A stretch of DNA of 64,000 nucleotides, taken from positions 1-64,000 of the forward strand of contig CAZORE010000002.1 in NCBI GenBank assembly GCA_964581815.1, written 5' to 3'. Shown in pieces: positions 33,835-42,147 of the stretch. Within the stretch, counting starts at the first letter, position 1. Each line of letters begins with the position of its first letter. The DNA comes from Trebonia sp964581815 (GTDB taxonomy: Bacteria > Actinomycetota > Actinomycetes > Streptosporangiales > Streptosporangiaceae). The translations under genes and the position numbers were made by a program. Under the pieces are notes generated by a model. That model ran no database searches. It was not told where the DNA came from and saw only the letters and a list, made by a program, of their open reading frames with translations.

Positions 33835-34329
33835 GTGCCTATCTCCTTTTTCGATCTCCTCGCCGACGAGGGCTGGGAGCCGCTCGAGTTCTTTCAGGGC
33901 GACCCGACGTTCTACTGGAACGATGGCGGATTCATCGCGAATGCCCCGGTTGACATCGCCGCCACCCTGGACGGCGCGATGTGGCGGTCGACCAACGTCG
34001 AGCCCGCCTTCCGGTGGCAGGGGCGGCGCATCCGCCCGGACTTCACTGTGCCCAAGCGGCACGTGAACCACCCGCAGCTGATGATCGTCGTGGGCGGGCA
34101 GCTGACCGTCGAGTACGGCGCGGGCGGCGAGGAGACCAGGCAACTCGGTCCGGGCGAGTTCTGGACCGGCGACGCCAAGGTGCCGTTCACCATCACCTCC
34201 GGGCCCGAGGGCGTGACCTACCTCGAATGCTGGGACCTGCAGCCGCTCGGCCTCATCGAGACCACCTGGCACGATGACGGCCACTGGAAGCGCCGCGAGT
34301 CCGGGTCGAAGAAGTTCCCCCAGCCCTAG
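33835..34329 (+). CDS. Cupin-domain protein, paralogue with altered metal site
   Basis: 164-residue cupin similar to the product of 33211-33693. Its first motif reads VPKRHVNHPQLMIVVGGQLT: one His is shifted and the Glu of the paralogue is replaced, so metal binding may differ or be lost. GPEGVTYLECWD is conserved. It is first in the rightward run cupin, extradiol dioxygenase, VOC protein, flavin reductase. GTG at 33835 has only a weak ribosome site. Confidence 0.84.
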   Translation: MPISFFDLLADEGWEPLEFFQGDPTFYWNDGGFIANAPVDIAATLDGAMWRSTNVEPAFRWQGRRIRPDFTVPKRHVNHPQLMIVVGGQLTVEYGAGGEETRQLGPGEFWTGDAKVPFTITSGPEGVTYLECWDLQPLGLIETTWHDDGHWKRRESGSKKFPQP

Positions 34330-34357
34330 TCCCGCCAGTCGCGAGGAGAATCTCACA

Positions 34358-35245
34358 GTGCCAGTACTTTCGCTCGGCTACCTCCGTCTTGACGCGACCG
34401 ACCTCGACGCGTGGAAGACGTTCGCCGGGGACTTCCTCGGGCTGATGCCGGTTCACGAAGAGGGCGACGAGTCGCTTCGCTACCGGATGGACCACTACCC
34501 GGCCCGCCTGGTGGTGTCGCCCGGCGCCGAGGCCAGGGCCACCGCCATCGGCTTCGAGGTGCTGAACGAGCGGGACATGCGGCAGGTGGCCGCCGCGGTC
34601 GAGGACGCGGGCATCAAGGTGACCGAAGGCTCGGACGATGAGGCCGACGAGCGGCGGGTCACCGGCTTCGTCCGGTTCGACGACCCGGGCGGCAACCCGA
34701 TCGAGCTGTTCTACGGGCCCGTCCTTGACCACAAGCCAGTCCGGACACCCCACCTGGTGAGCAAGTTCGTGACCGGCGACATGGGCATGGGCCACGTCAT
34801 CGTCACCGGCGAGGACGGCCGGGCGCTGAAGGAGTTCTACACCGAGGTGCTCGGCTTCTACGAGCGCAACACGATGGGCCCCCGCGAGCGCACCGTCTGG
34901 TTCATGAGCTCCAACGACCGCCACCACACCCTGGGCGTCACCTCGGCGCCCGGGCGCGGCCGGCTGATCCACCTGATGGTGGAGACGGAGTCCTTCGACG
35001 ACGTGGGGCTGGCGCTCGACCGCCGCGAGAAGTACGGCATCCCGTTCATGAACACCCTCGGCAAGCACACCAACGACGAGATGATCTCCTTCTACGTCTA
35101 CTCGCCCGAGCGCTACGCGATCGAGTTCGGCTACGGCGGCCTGCGGGTGGACGGCCAGCAGCCGGTCTACAAGATCACGGCCGGGCAGCACTGGGGCCAT
35201 AAGTTCTTCCCGCCGCCCGGCGCGCCGACCCCGCCCGCCAAGTAG
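34358..35245 (+). CDS. hsaC: Extradiol ring-cleavage dioxygenase (HsaC/BphC-like)
   Basis: 295-residue two-domain type I extradiol dioxygenase that opens a catechol ring next to the hydroxyls. Iron ligands are H146 (GMGHVIV), H205 (RLIHLMV) and E256 (AIEFGYGG). The second-shell H190, H237 and Y249 regions are also present, as in BphC. All active-site residues are intact. GAGGAGAA stands 7 bases before the GTG at 34358, which fixes the start. Confidence 0.94.
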   Translation: MPVLSLGYLRLDATDLDAWKTFAGDFLGLMPVHEEGDESLRYRMDHYPARLVVSPGAEARATAIGFEVLNERDMRQVAAAVEDAGIKVTEGSDDEADERRVTGFVRFDDPGGNPIELFYGPVLDHKPVRTPHLVSKFVTGDMGMGHVIVTGEDGRALKEFYTEVLGFYERNTMGPRERTVWFMSSNDRHHTLGVTSAPGRGRLIHLMVETESFDDVGLALDRREKYGIPFMNTLGKHTNDEMISFYVYSPERYAIEFGYGGLRVDGQQPVYKITAGQHWGHKFFPPPGAPTPPAK

Positions 35246-35259
35246 CACCGGAGGCTTCG

Positions 35260-35766
35260 ATGACGGACCTGAGCGGTCTCGGGATTCCCGCCCTTGAGTG
35301 GGGTGAGGTGTTCCACATGGGGATCCGCGTGGCGGACCTGGCGGCGGCGCAGCAGGAGCTGACCGATGCGATCGGGGTGAGCTGGACCAAGCCGGCCACG
35401 ATCCCCATGAAAGCCTGGGCCCCCGGCACGGGCTACGGCACCTACGACCTGACGATCTCGTTCAGCGTCGAGGGCCCGGTGCACATCGAGCTGCTCTACG
35501 GGTCGCCTGGCAGCTACTACGACGTGCGCGACGGCGGTGCCGGGCTGCACCACGTCGGCGTCTGGGTGGACGACGTAACGAAGGTCAACCAGGACCTGGT
35601 CGCCCAGGGTTACACCGTCGAGCTGGCGGGCGCGTCACCCGAGGAGGGGTACGGCGGCTTCACCTACGTCCGCTCGCCGGGCGGGGTCCTGTTCGAGCCC
35701 GAGTCCGGATTGCACGGGTCCAAGGAGCGTTTCGAGCGGTGGTATGCCGGTGGAAGCCTCTTCTAG
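35260..35766 (+). CDS. VOC/glyoxalase-superfamily protein
   Basis: 168-residue protein of the vicinal oxygen chelate fold. It has HMGIRVADLAAAQQEL at the N-terminus, HIELLYG, then LHHVGVWVDDV and GVLFEPES. These supply two His and Glu residues for a metal. It is too short to be a two-domain dioxygenase; lyase, isomerase or accessory roles are possible. Its 3' end overlaps the flavin reductase gene by 23 bases. It lies 14 bp after the dioxygenase gene. Confidence 0.88.
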   Translation: MTDLSGLGIPALEWGEVFHMGIRVADLAAAQQELTDAIGVSWTKPATIPMKAWAPGTGYGTYDLTISFSVEGPVHIELLYGSPGSYYDVRDGGAGLHHVGVWVDDVTKVNQDLVAQGYTVELAGASPEEGYGGFTYVRSPGGVLFEPESGLHGSKERFERWYAGGSLF

Positions 35767-36301
35767 CGCCTTCCGTGAGGCCATGTCGTCGTTCCCGAGC
35801 GGGGCGACGATCGTCACCACCAGCGACTCCGACGGCCGCTGGTGGGGCTTCACGGCGAGCTCGTTCTGCTCGGTGTCGATGGACCCCCCGCTGGTGCTCA
35901 CCTGCCTCGCCAACACCGCCCAGTGCTTCCCGGCGTTCGCCGAGGCGCCCCGGTGGAACATCCACGTGCTGCAGCACCGCCACGCCGACCTGGCGATGCG
36001 CTTCGCCACCCGCGGTGCGGCCAAGTTCGACGGGGCCGGCTTCCAGCCCGACGCCGACGGCCTGCCGTTCCTTTCGAACGTAAGCATCGGGCTACGCTGC
36101 ACGACCTACTCCAAGGTGGACGGCGGCGACCACCTGGTGCTCATCGGCCGGGTGGACGAGGTCAGCCAGGCCGAGGAGATGCCGTTCGTCTACTTCCGCC
36201 GCAAGTTCCACTCGCTGCCGGTCAGTGAGGAGAAGGCGACGCCCGCGCCGGCCCGCCCGCAGCCCCCGGTGGTGATCGAGCTCGACCTGGGCTGGATGTA
36301 G
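35744..36301 (+). CDS. hsaB: Flavin reductase (HsaB/HpaC-like)
   Basis: 185-residue flavin reductase-like FMN-binding protein. It has FPSGATIVTTSD, GFTASSFCSVSMDPPLVLTCL (the family's flavin-binding strand and loop) and GDHLVLIGRVDEV. It gives reduced flavin to a two-component monooxygenase; the HsaA-like protein at 22604-23746 is the best partner in the window. Overlap with the VOC gene indicates co-translation. Confidence 0.92.
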   Translation: MPVEASSSAFREAMSSFPSGATIVTTSDSDGRWWGFTASSFCSVSMDPPLVLTCLANTAQCFPAFAEAPRWNIHVLQHRHADLAMRFATRGAAKFDGAGFQPDADGLPFLSNVSIGLRCTTYSKVDGGDHLVLIGRVDEVSQAEEMPFVYFRRKFHSLPVSEEKATPAPARPQPPVVIELDLGWM

Positions 36302-36330
36302 CGGGTGATGACCCCGGGATTCCATCCGGC

Positions 36331-38844
36331 CTAGCGCCAGAGGGTGCGGATCTGGGTCGTGACGGCGAAGGGGTCGTCGCCGCGGGAGACGGCGAGGATG
36401 CCGGTACCTTCTGGTGAGCCGCTGTAGAGCAGGTCGCCTGGGCTTACCCGGGCATTCCATGACCGGGCGAAGATCGCGGCTGATTTCTTGTTCGCGCCAA
36501 GGACGGCCGGCACGGCGTGGTAGACGACCGTGGCGGGAACATGCCGGGTGACCAGGCGCCGGACGCTGAGCAGGAAGGCGTCGAAGGCGCCGGACGGGCA
36601 GACGATGTACCGGGGAACGATATACCTGGGCTGAGCGAGCGGCGCGAGCACCTCATCGAGTGCGCTCGCGAAGACCGCGGATTCCTCATTGGTGACGTCA
36701 GCCAGCCGTGCGCGGTAACCGCCGTCCGGTAGCACTTCGACGTGCACGCTGCCGGCGCCGCGGGCGGTCAGCCCGGCGGTGCACAGCGCGTCGGCCGTCG
36801 CCATGGCGATGTCGTCCAGGCTGGCGGAGGGCCAGCGGCCGGTGCGGCCGAGCGGCGCCTTCGCCCGCGCGGCGGTCGGGGGCGGCTCGGCCATGGACCG
36901 GCGCGTTACCACGGTGATGGTCGCTACGGGCTGATCGGCGTAGGGCTCGCCGATGGCCCATCGTTCGCGGCTGGCCATGCGGTCCTGGGCCTGGATCACC
37001 ATGGCGGCGTTCAGCGAGTCGAAGGTCGCCTGGGCGGGCGGCTGCCAGGGCGACAGGGCCGGGTCGACGTGGGCGACACCGGAGATGATGTCGCCGGCCC
37101 GGGATAGCGCGAAGTACCGCTCGTGCTTGCGGACGAAACGGCTGTAGTCCGCTGCTCCCTTGGGATGCTGATCGGTGATGCAGACCACGGCCCAGTTGTT
37201 GGCCACCTTGCCTGGCCAGGCGGGGTCGAGCCGCAGCGCGCGTCCGCGGGCCTGGACGACGGAAGTCGGCGTGGTGGCCGTCGTCAAGTCGACCACCACG
37301 TTGACGGCGGGGGCGTCCCAGCCCTCGCCGAGCAGCGCGCGCGTGCCGACCAGGCAGCGGGTGCCGCCGCTGGTGAAGAACCGGGTGATGAGCGGGACGT
37401 AGCGACGCGGCTCCCAGCCAGTTTCCGCACTGACCTCCACGACCGGCCCGGACGCCGTCACGCGCGGGACCAGCCCAGGGTCGGCTTGGCGGAGCCAGCG
37501 CAGGAGATTCTCGGCGGTCTGCGGGCCGCAGGCGACGCGCTGGCCGGTCAGGAGCATGGGATCGAGTCCGGGCGCGGACTCAAGCAGGGCCGTCAGGGCG
37601 AGCAGGGCGCCGCCGGCCCCAGCGTCGATGACGCCGGCCAGCCGAGCCGGTATCATCCCGCCGGCCGCCTCGAACTCGCACAGCACCAGCGCGCGCAGGC
37701 CCGGTCCCAGCTCAGCGGCCTCCGTCTGGACGATCTCGGTGACGGCCCGGACCTTGCTCTCCGAACGGGCGAGCACCCGGTCGATCGGTGATTCCGCCGC
37801 CCGTATCCCGGTCTTGGTGAGCACGTACCCGATCGAAGGCAGCGCCCGCCGGATCGCCTCGCGCGCCGCCCGGTCACCAGCGTCGCTGCTGGGGGCCAGG
37901 CAATGCCGCACGTAGTCGCCGATCAGCGCGACCCAGTCCGCCGCGTCCGGCGGACGCCGGTGCTCCTCGCGCAGCCGGGCGCCGTCCGGCAGCGCGAGCA
38001 GCCCGGCGGCGTGCAGCCGCAATGCCGCGCCAGCCAGCGGCGGCTCGTCCTTCTCGAAGCGCTGCCACGACACCTGGGCGCCCCCAGACCGGCGTTCCAC
38101 CACCCGGGCATCCAGCCATTCAAGGAACGGCGTGCTCGCGAACCCGGGATCAAGCAAGTCCGTCCGCAGTTCCGCGAAACGCAAGCCTTCCTCCCGGATA
38201 TAGTCCGCCTCGGCCGACGTCGGCCCGGTGAAGTAGGCGAGCTCCTGGTAGGGCGCGAGCCGGCCGTCGCGGACCAGGGACGGGACGGAGATCTCGATAT
38301 CGATCGCGCCGAACAGTTCATGGTGCAACTGCGCCTGGTCGGCGGTCATCATGTGCGGCGGGGTCGCCGTCAAGCCGATCAGGTGCGGCCGGCCGAGGCG
38401 GGCGATGACCTCGCGCAGAGACCGGCCCCAGACTTCCAGCAGATGGTGGCACTCATCGAGAACCAAGGTCACCGGGCTGGACTCGGCGAGCCTGGACAGC
38501 AGCCACGCTCCGTCTTCATGGATGGCGGAATCGGTGCAGACGGCCTGGTAGGTGAGGACGGTCAGCGGGGTGGGGAAATCGCGGCTGGCCGTGGCTTCCA
38601 CCCCGTCCGCGGCGAAGCCCGCCCGCCACTGACCCATCCACTGCGCCTGGATTGCGGTATTCGGGCACAGGACGAGGGTGCGGCGGCCGATGCGGCGAGC
38701 GGCCTCCAGCCCGATCAGCGTCTTCCCGCCGCCAGGCGGTACCACGAGGTAGGCGGTTTCACGCGTGGCATCGACCTTGGCGAGGGCACGTGCCTGATGC
38801 GGCCAAAGCGGCCGGGTAAGTCGCGCATCCCCGAACATGGACAT
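36331..38844 (-). CDS. DEAD/DEAH-box superfamily 2 helicase
   Basis: 837-residue SF2 helicase. It has Walker A PPGGGKT (residues 36-42), DECH box at 131-134, LTATPP for motif III, and QARGRALRLD for motif VI. About 250 residues after the helicase core have no recognisable domain. The N-terminal WPHQARALAKV is the Q-like or RecQ/UvrB-type entry motif. Restriction-like or repair helicases with DECH boxes are similar. It has no partner nuclease or methylase next door, so a role in DNA repair or phage defence is open. Confidence 0.88.
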   Translation of the reverse strand: MSMFGDARLTRPLWPHQARALAKVDATRETAYLVVPPGGGKTLIGLEAARRIGRRTLVLCPNTAIQAQWMGQWRAGFAADGVEATASRDFPTPLTVLTYQAVCTDSAIHEDGAWLLSRLAESSPVTLVLDECHHLLEVWGRSLREVIARLGRPHLIGLTATPPHMMTADQAQLHHELFGAIDIEISVPSLVRDGRLAPYQELAYFTGPTSAEADYIREEGLRFAELRTDLLDPGFASTPFLEWLDARVVERRSGGAQVSWQRFEKDEPPLAGAALRLHAAGLLALPDGARLREEHRRPPDAADWVALIGDYVRHCLAPSSDAGDRAAREAIRRALPSIGYVLTKTGIRAAESPIDRVLARSESKVRAVTEIVQTEAAELGPGLRALVLCEFEAAGGMIPARLAGVIDAGAGGALLALTALLESAPGLDPMLLTGQRVACGPQTAENLLRWLRQADPGLVPRVTASGPVVEVSAETGWEPRRYVPLITRFFTSGGTRCLVGTRALLGEGWDAPAVNVVVDLTTATTPTSVVQARGRALRLDPAWPGKVANNWAVVCITDQHPKGAADYSRFVRKHERYFALSRAGDIISGVAHVDPALSPWQPPAQATFDSLNAAMVIQAQDRMASRERWAIGEPYADQPVATITVVTRRSMAEPPPTAARAKAPLGRTGRWPSASLDDIAMATADALCTAGLTARGAGSVHVEVLPDGGYRARLADVTNEESAVFASALDEVLAPLAQPRYIVPRYIVCPSGAFDAFLLSVRRLVTRHVPATVVYHAVPAVLGANKKSAAIFARSWNARVSPGDLLYSGSPEGTGILAVSRGDDPFAVTTQIRTLWR

Positions 38845-38958
38845 ATGCGGGGAGTGTAGAGCAAAGGCACCCTCCTCCCCCTAGCCGTGTGCCGCCGGTT
38901 GCACGCCGTGCCTGGCCGCGCCCGCCCGCCCGCCGTAGCGTGCTCGCCGGAAGTGATT

Positions 38959-38982
38959 AATTTCTACAATAATGTAGAAATT
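38959..38982. promoter_or_regulatory. Perfect inverted repeat before dedA
   Basis: Ten-base perfect arms (AATTTCTACA and its complement) around ATAA, in the 200-bp region between the divergent helicase and dedA genes. Very AT-rich against its surroundings. Likely operator of an unidentified repressor. Confidence 0.55.
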
Positions 38983-39044
38983 CTGGGGTAGCGGTGGGAG
39001 TGGCCGGAGCGGGCAGCGCGCTCCTTATCAAGGAGGAACTGCCT

Positions 39045-39689
39045 GTGCAGCACTTCATCACCCAGTACGGGTACCTGGCGGTGTTCGTGCTGATGCTTGC
39101 CGAGTCGGCGTGCATCCCGGTTCCGTCGGAGGTCATCATGCTGTTCGGCGGTGCGCTCGCCGCTGGCGCGGTGGCCGGGGCGCACCCGTCGCTCGTCGGC
39201 ATCATCATCGCCGGTGTCCTCGGCAACGTCGCTGGCAGCTACGTCGCGTGGGCGGTCGGCCGGTACGCCGGCCAGGCGGCCGTGCGCCGCTGGGGACGCG
39301 TTGTCGGCATCCGCGAGCGCGAGATCGACCGGGCTACCGCCTGGTTCCAGCGGCACGGCACCACCGCGGTGCTGGTCGGCCGCGTCATCCCGGTGGTCCG
39401 CACTTTCATCTCGCTCCCGGCGGGCTTCGCCGCCGTGCCACCCGTCCGGTTCGGCGTGTACACCACGCTCGGCTGCATCCCCTGGACGGCGGCCCTGGGC
39501 GTTGCGGGCTACGCACTCGGCGCCAACTGGCAGAGCGTCGCCAATGGCTTCCACGGCCCGACTTATGTCATCGCGGGGATCCTCGTGGCAGCCGCGGCAG
39601 TCGCGGTCATCGTGCGCTTGCGCCGCGGCAGGCGCGACCGCGCCGGCACCCAGGAAACCCCCGGCGCCAGCGCGGGGGCTCAGCGGTAG
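39045..39689 (+). CDS. DedA-family membrane protein
   Basis: 214-residue integral membrane protein of the DedA (SNARE-associated) family. It has LAESACIPVPSEVIMLFGGAL near the N-terminus, then GNVAGSYVAWAVGRYAG, FQRHGTTAVLVGRVIPVVRTFISLPAG and several hydrophobic helices. Known members act as flippases for undecaprenyl phosphate or phospholipids. AAGGAGG stands 8 bases before the GTG at 39045, which is better supported than the upstream GTG at 38994. The 3' end overlaps the converging phosphatase gene by 10 bases. Confidence 0.92.
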   Translation: MQHFITQYGYLAVFVLMLAESACIPVPSEVIMLFGGALAAGAVAGAHPSLVGIIIAGVLGNVAGSYVAWAVGRYAGQAAVRRWGRVVGIREREIDRATAWFQRHGTTAVLVGRVIPVVRTFISLPAGFAAVPPVRFGVYTTLGCIPWTAALGVAGYALGANWQSVANGFHGPTYVIAGILVAAAAVAVIVRLRRGRRDRAGTQETPGASAGAQR

Positions 39690-40339
39690 GTGATCTCCTG
39701 CGGGTCCAGGTGGCTGTGGTCGTTGAACGACACGAGCGAGATGCCCTGCCGCCCGGTCACCAGCAACGTGACCCCCGTGTTCACGCAGACCCGGTTGAGC
39801 CGGATCCACTGCTCGGCGCCCGCGCCGAGCAGCGCCGCCGCGATCCAGCCGATGACGCCCGCGCTGGTGACGACCACCGTCGTCGTGCCTCGCGGCTGCC
39901 CGGCGATGACAGCGCCCAGCGCCGCCTCGGTGCGCGCGGTGAAGTCCGCGAAGCTCTCCCCGGCTACCCCGTCCGCCACGGGCGAGCCGGCGACTCCCGC
40001 CCAGCGGCGCATCCCCGCCTCAAGCGCGTCCTGGAAAGCCGCCCCGCCCGGCGGCTCGGGCCCGGCGCCCGGGTCCGCCGCCAGCCCGCGGTGCTCGAAC
40101 TCGTTCCACCCCGCGTCGGCCGACGGCTCCAGCGGCCAGCCGGCCGCCGCGGCCAGCGCCGCGGCCGACGCAAGCTGCCGCCGAATGGAGCCGGACACGA
40201 CCGAAGCGGGCCGGACGCCCCGCTTCGCCAGCGCGGCGCCAAGGCAGCGCGCCTGCCGCTCGCCGAGCGGGGAAAGCACGTCATAGTCCGCACTCCCGAA
40301 CGACGCCTGCCCGTGCCGGACCAGCAGGATCACGCCCAC
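39680..40339 (-). CDS. Histidine phosphatase (phosphoglycerate mutase-like)
   Basis: 219-residue histidine phosphatase family protein. It has the catalytic LVRHGQASFG, LSPLGERQARCLG, and VVTSAGVIGW where the second catalytic His is replaced by Ser (many family members have H here), so activity needs testing. It overlaps dedA tail to tail. The MFS gene lies 34 bp upstream in the same direction. Confidence 0.88.
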   Translation of the reverse strand: MGVILLVRHGQASFGSADYDVLSPLGERQARCLGAALAKRGVRPASVVSGSIRRQLASAAALAAAAGWPLEPSADAGWNEFEHRGLAADPGAGPEPPGGAAFQDALEAGMRRWAGVAGSPVADGVAGESFADFTARTEAALGAVIAGQPRGTTTVVVTSAGVIGWIAAALLGAGAEQWIRLNRVCVNTGVTLLVTGRQGISLVSFNDHSHLDPQEITYR

Positions 40340-40373
40340 AGCACCGCACCCCCAGAACCACGACTCTGCCTGA

Positions 40374-41948
40374 TCATGACACCGCGGGCGGGTGCGCTGC
40401 GCACGAGGGCGCCTGATATGCCTCGTTAGTCCCGGTGCTCCCTGCGCTCGCCGCGCCCGCGTCGGCCTCCGGGGCGGACGCCACCGGGATCACCAGGGCG
40501 ATCGCCGCTCCGGCGAGCGCGGCGGCGGCGCAGATCGCGAACAGCGTCCGGTAGGCGGCGAGCGACGGGTACGCGTAGCCCGCCAGCGTGATCGTCTGCG
40601 AGGCCAGCACGGTGGCGCCGAGCGCACTCGCGAGCGAGGAGCCGGCCGTGCGGGCGAGGGAGTTCAGCCCGTTGGCGGCGGCCAGCTCGTCCCGCGGCGC
40701 GGACCGCAAGACGAGGCTCGGCATGGCCGCGTAGGCGATGCCGGTCCCTGCTCCGGTGATCGCCGTGCCGGCCACGATCTCCCACAGGTGGGCGACCAGG
40801 AGGATGCGGCCAAGGAATCCGGCCGCGACGACGGCCGCGCCGAGGGCCAGCGCGACCTTGGGGCCGAACAGCGCGGATATTCGCGCCGAGACCGGGGAAA
40901 GCACGAGCATGAACAGCCCGGACGGCAGCAGGCAGAAGCCGCCCACCAGGATGGATGAGCCGAACCCGTACCCGGCGGCCTGAGGCGCCTCCACGAAGTT
41001 GGCGGTGCCGATGAGCACGGCGAACAGCGCGAAGCCGACCGCCACGGACGCGATGTTGGTGAGCAGCAGCGCCGGCCGCGCGTTGACCACCATGTCGACC
41101 AGGGGCGAGGCGAGCCTTCGTTCCACCAGGACGAACACCACGAGCAGCACCGCTGCGGCCGCGAGCAGTCCGGTCGTCTTGACGCTGGCCCAGCCCCAGA
41201 CGCCGGCCTGGGAGAGCGGGAGCAGCAGCGCGGCGAGCGCGACCGCGAGCAGCAGGGCGCCGGGCAGGTCGAACCGGCCGTGCCCGCTGACCGGCGGCTC
41301 GGGCACCAGGGCGACGGTGCCGGCCAGGGTGGCCGCGCCGCCCCCCACGCAGATCCAGAACAGCACGTGGTAGTCGGCATGCTCGGCGATCACCCCGGCC
41401 AGCGGCAGGCCGAGCGCGCTGCCGACGCCGAGCATCGCGCTGATGAGCGCGATGCCGCTGCCGGCCCGCCGGTCGGGCAGCACCGTCCCGACCAGGCTGA
41501 TGCCGAGAGGTATCGCCGCCACGGAGAGCCCGGCGACGGCCCGGCCGGCGATAAGTACGCCGATGTTGCTGGTGAAGGCGCAGATCAGCGAGCCAGCGAG
41601 GAAGGTCGCGAGCGAGACGACGAGCATCCGCTTCTTGCCGTACAGGTCGCCGAGCCGCCCGAGGACCGGCACGGAGATCGCGCCGGTGAGCAGCGTCGCG
41701 GTGAGCAGCCACTCGGTGGACGTCGCGGAGGTGTGCAGTTCGACCGCGAGCCGCGGCAGCACGGGGACAAGCAGTGACAGGGACAAGGACACCATGAGGC
41801 CCGCGGCGGCGACCAGCACGAGGGTGACGGTCGCCTTCGCCTCGGCCGGCTCGGTGTCGGCCGTCTCCGGGCCGGCGCGCCGCGCGTCGGCGCCCTGGCT
41901 GCCGTCGGCCGGCCGCGTGCGGGGCAGGGCCGGGTCGGTGGCGGTCAC
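40374..41948 (-). CDS. MFS transporter, DHA2/EmrB-QacA type
   Basis: 524-residue transporter with about 14 hydrophobic helices. The motif A-like loop reads GRLGDLYGKKRM, and the proline/glycine-rich motif C-like helix follows. Typical proton-driven drug or metabolite exporter. It stands divergent from the luciferase-like gene, with a palindrome in the shared region. Substrate unknown; export of a toxic intermediate is possible. Confidence 0.92.
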   Translation of the reverse strand: MTATDPALPRTRPADGSQGADARRAGPETADTEPAEAKATVTLVLVAAAGLMVSLSLSLLVPVLPRLAVELHTSATSTEWLLTATLLTGAISVPVLGRLGDLYGKKRMLVVSLATFLAGSLICAFTSNIGVLIAGRAVAGLSVAAIPLGISLVGTVLPDRRAGSGIALISAMLGVGSALGLPLAGVIAEHADYHVLFWICVGGGAATLAGTVALVPEPPVSGHGRFDLPGALLLAVALAALLLPLSQAGVWGWASVKTTGLLAAAAVLLVVFVLVERRLASPLVDMVVNARPALLLTNIASVAVGFALFAVLIGTANFVEAPQAAGYGFGSSILVGGFCLLPSGLFMLVLSPVSARISALFGPKVALALGAAVVAAGFLGRILLVAHLWEIVAGTAITGAGTGIAYAAMPSLVLRSAPRDELAAANGLNSLARTAGSSLASALGATVLASQTITLAGYAYPSLAAYRTLFAICAAAALAGAAIALVIPVASAPEADAGAASAGSTGTNEAYQAPSCAAHPPAVS

Positions 41949-42076
41949 GCGTCTTCCTTAAGGATCATGGCCCCGCACCGGGTGAGCCGACCCGCGCCGC
42001 CTTGCTCAGCCCGCGGGAACACTTGTAGCTGCCGTCGCGGCCAGCACCGCTCACGCCTAGGCCCTCCCCGCCATCT

Positions 42077-42104
42077 GTTATTTAGTTCGACCTTAACAAA
42101 TAAC
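42077..42104. promoter_or_regulatory. GTTATTT ... AAATAAC inverted repeat
   Basis: Seven-base arms GTTATTT (42077-42083) and AAATAAC (42098-42104), extended by GTT/AAC with one extra base on the left. It lies between the MFS gene and the luciferase-like gene, just upstream of a TetR-type site. Confidence 0.45.
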
Positions 42105-42120
42105 TTGCCCGATTGTCTGT

Positions 42121-42134
42121 ACCGACCAGTTGGT
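42121..42134. promoter_or_regulatory. TetR-type operator (site 2) before the luciferase-like gene
   Basis: ACCGACCAGTTGGT, 13 bases before the ATG. No ribosome-binding sequence is present in that interval, so the message may be leaderless and the site would lie over the -10 region. Confidence 0.6.
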
Positions 42135-42147
42135 CTATCTTCGTGCC

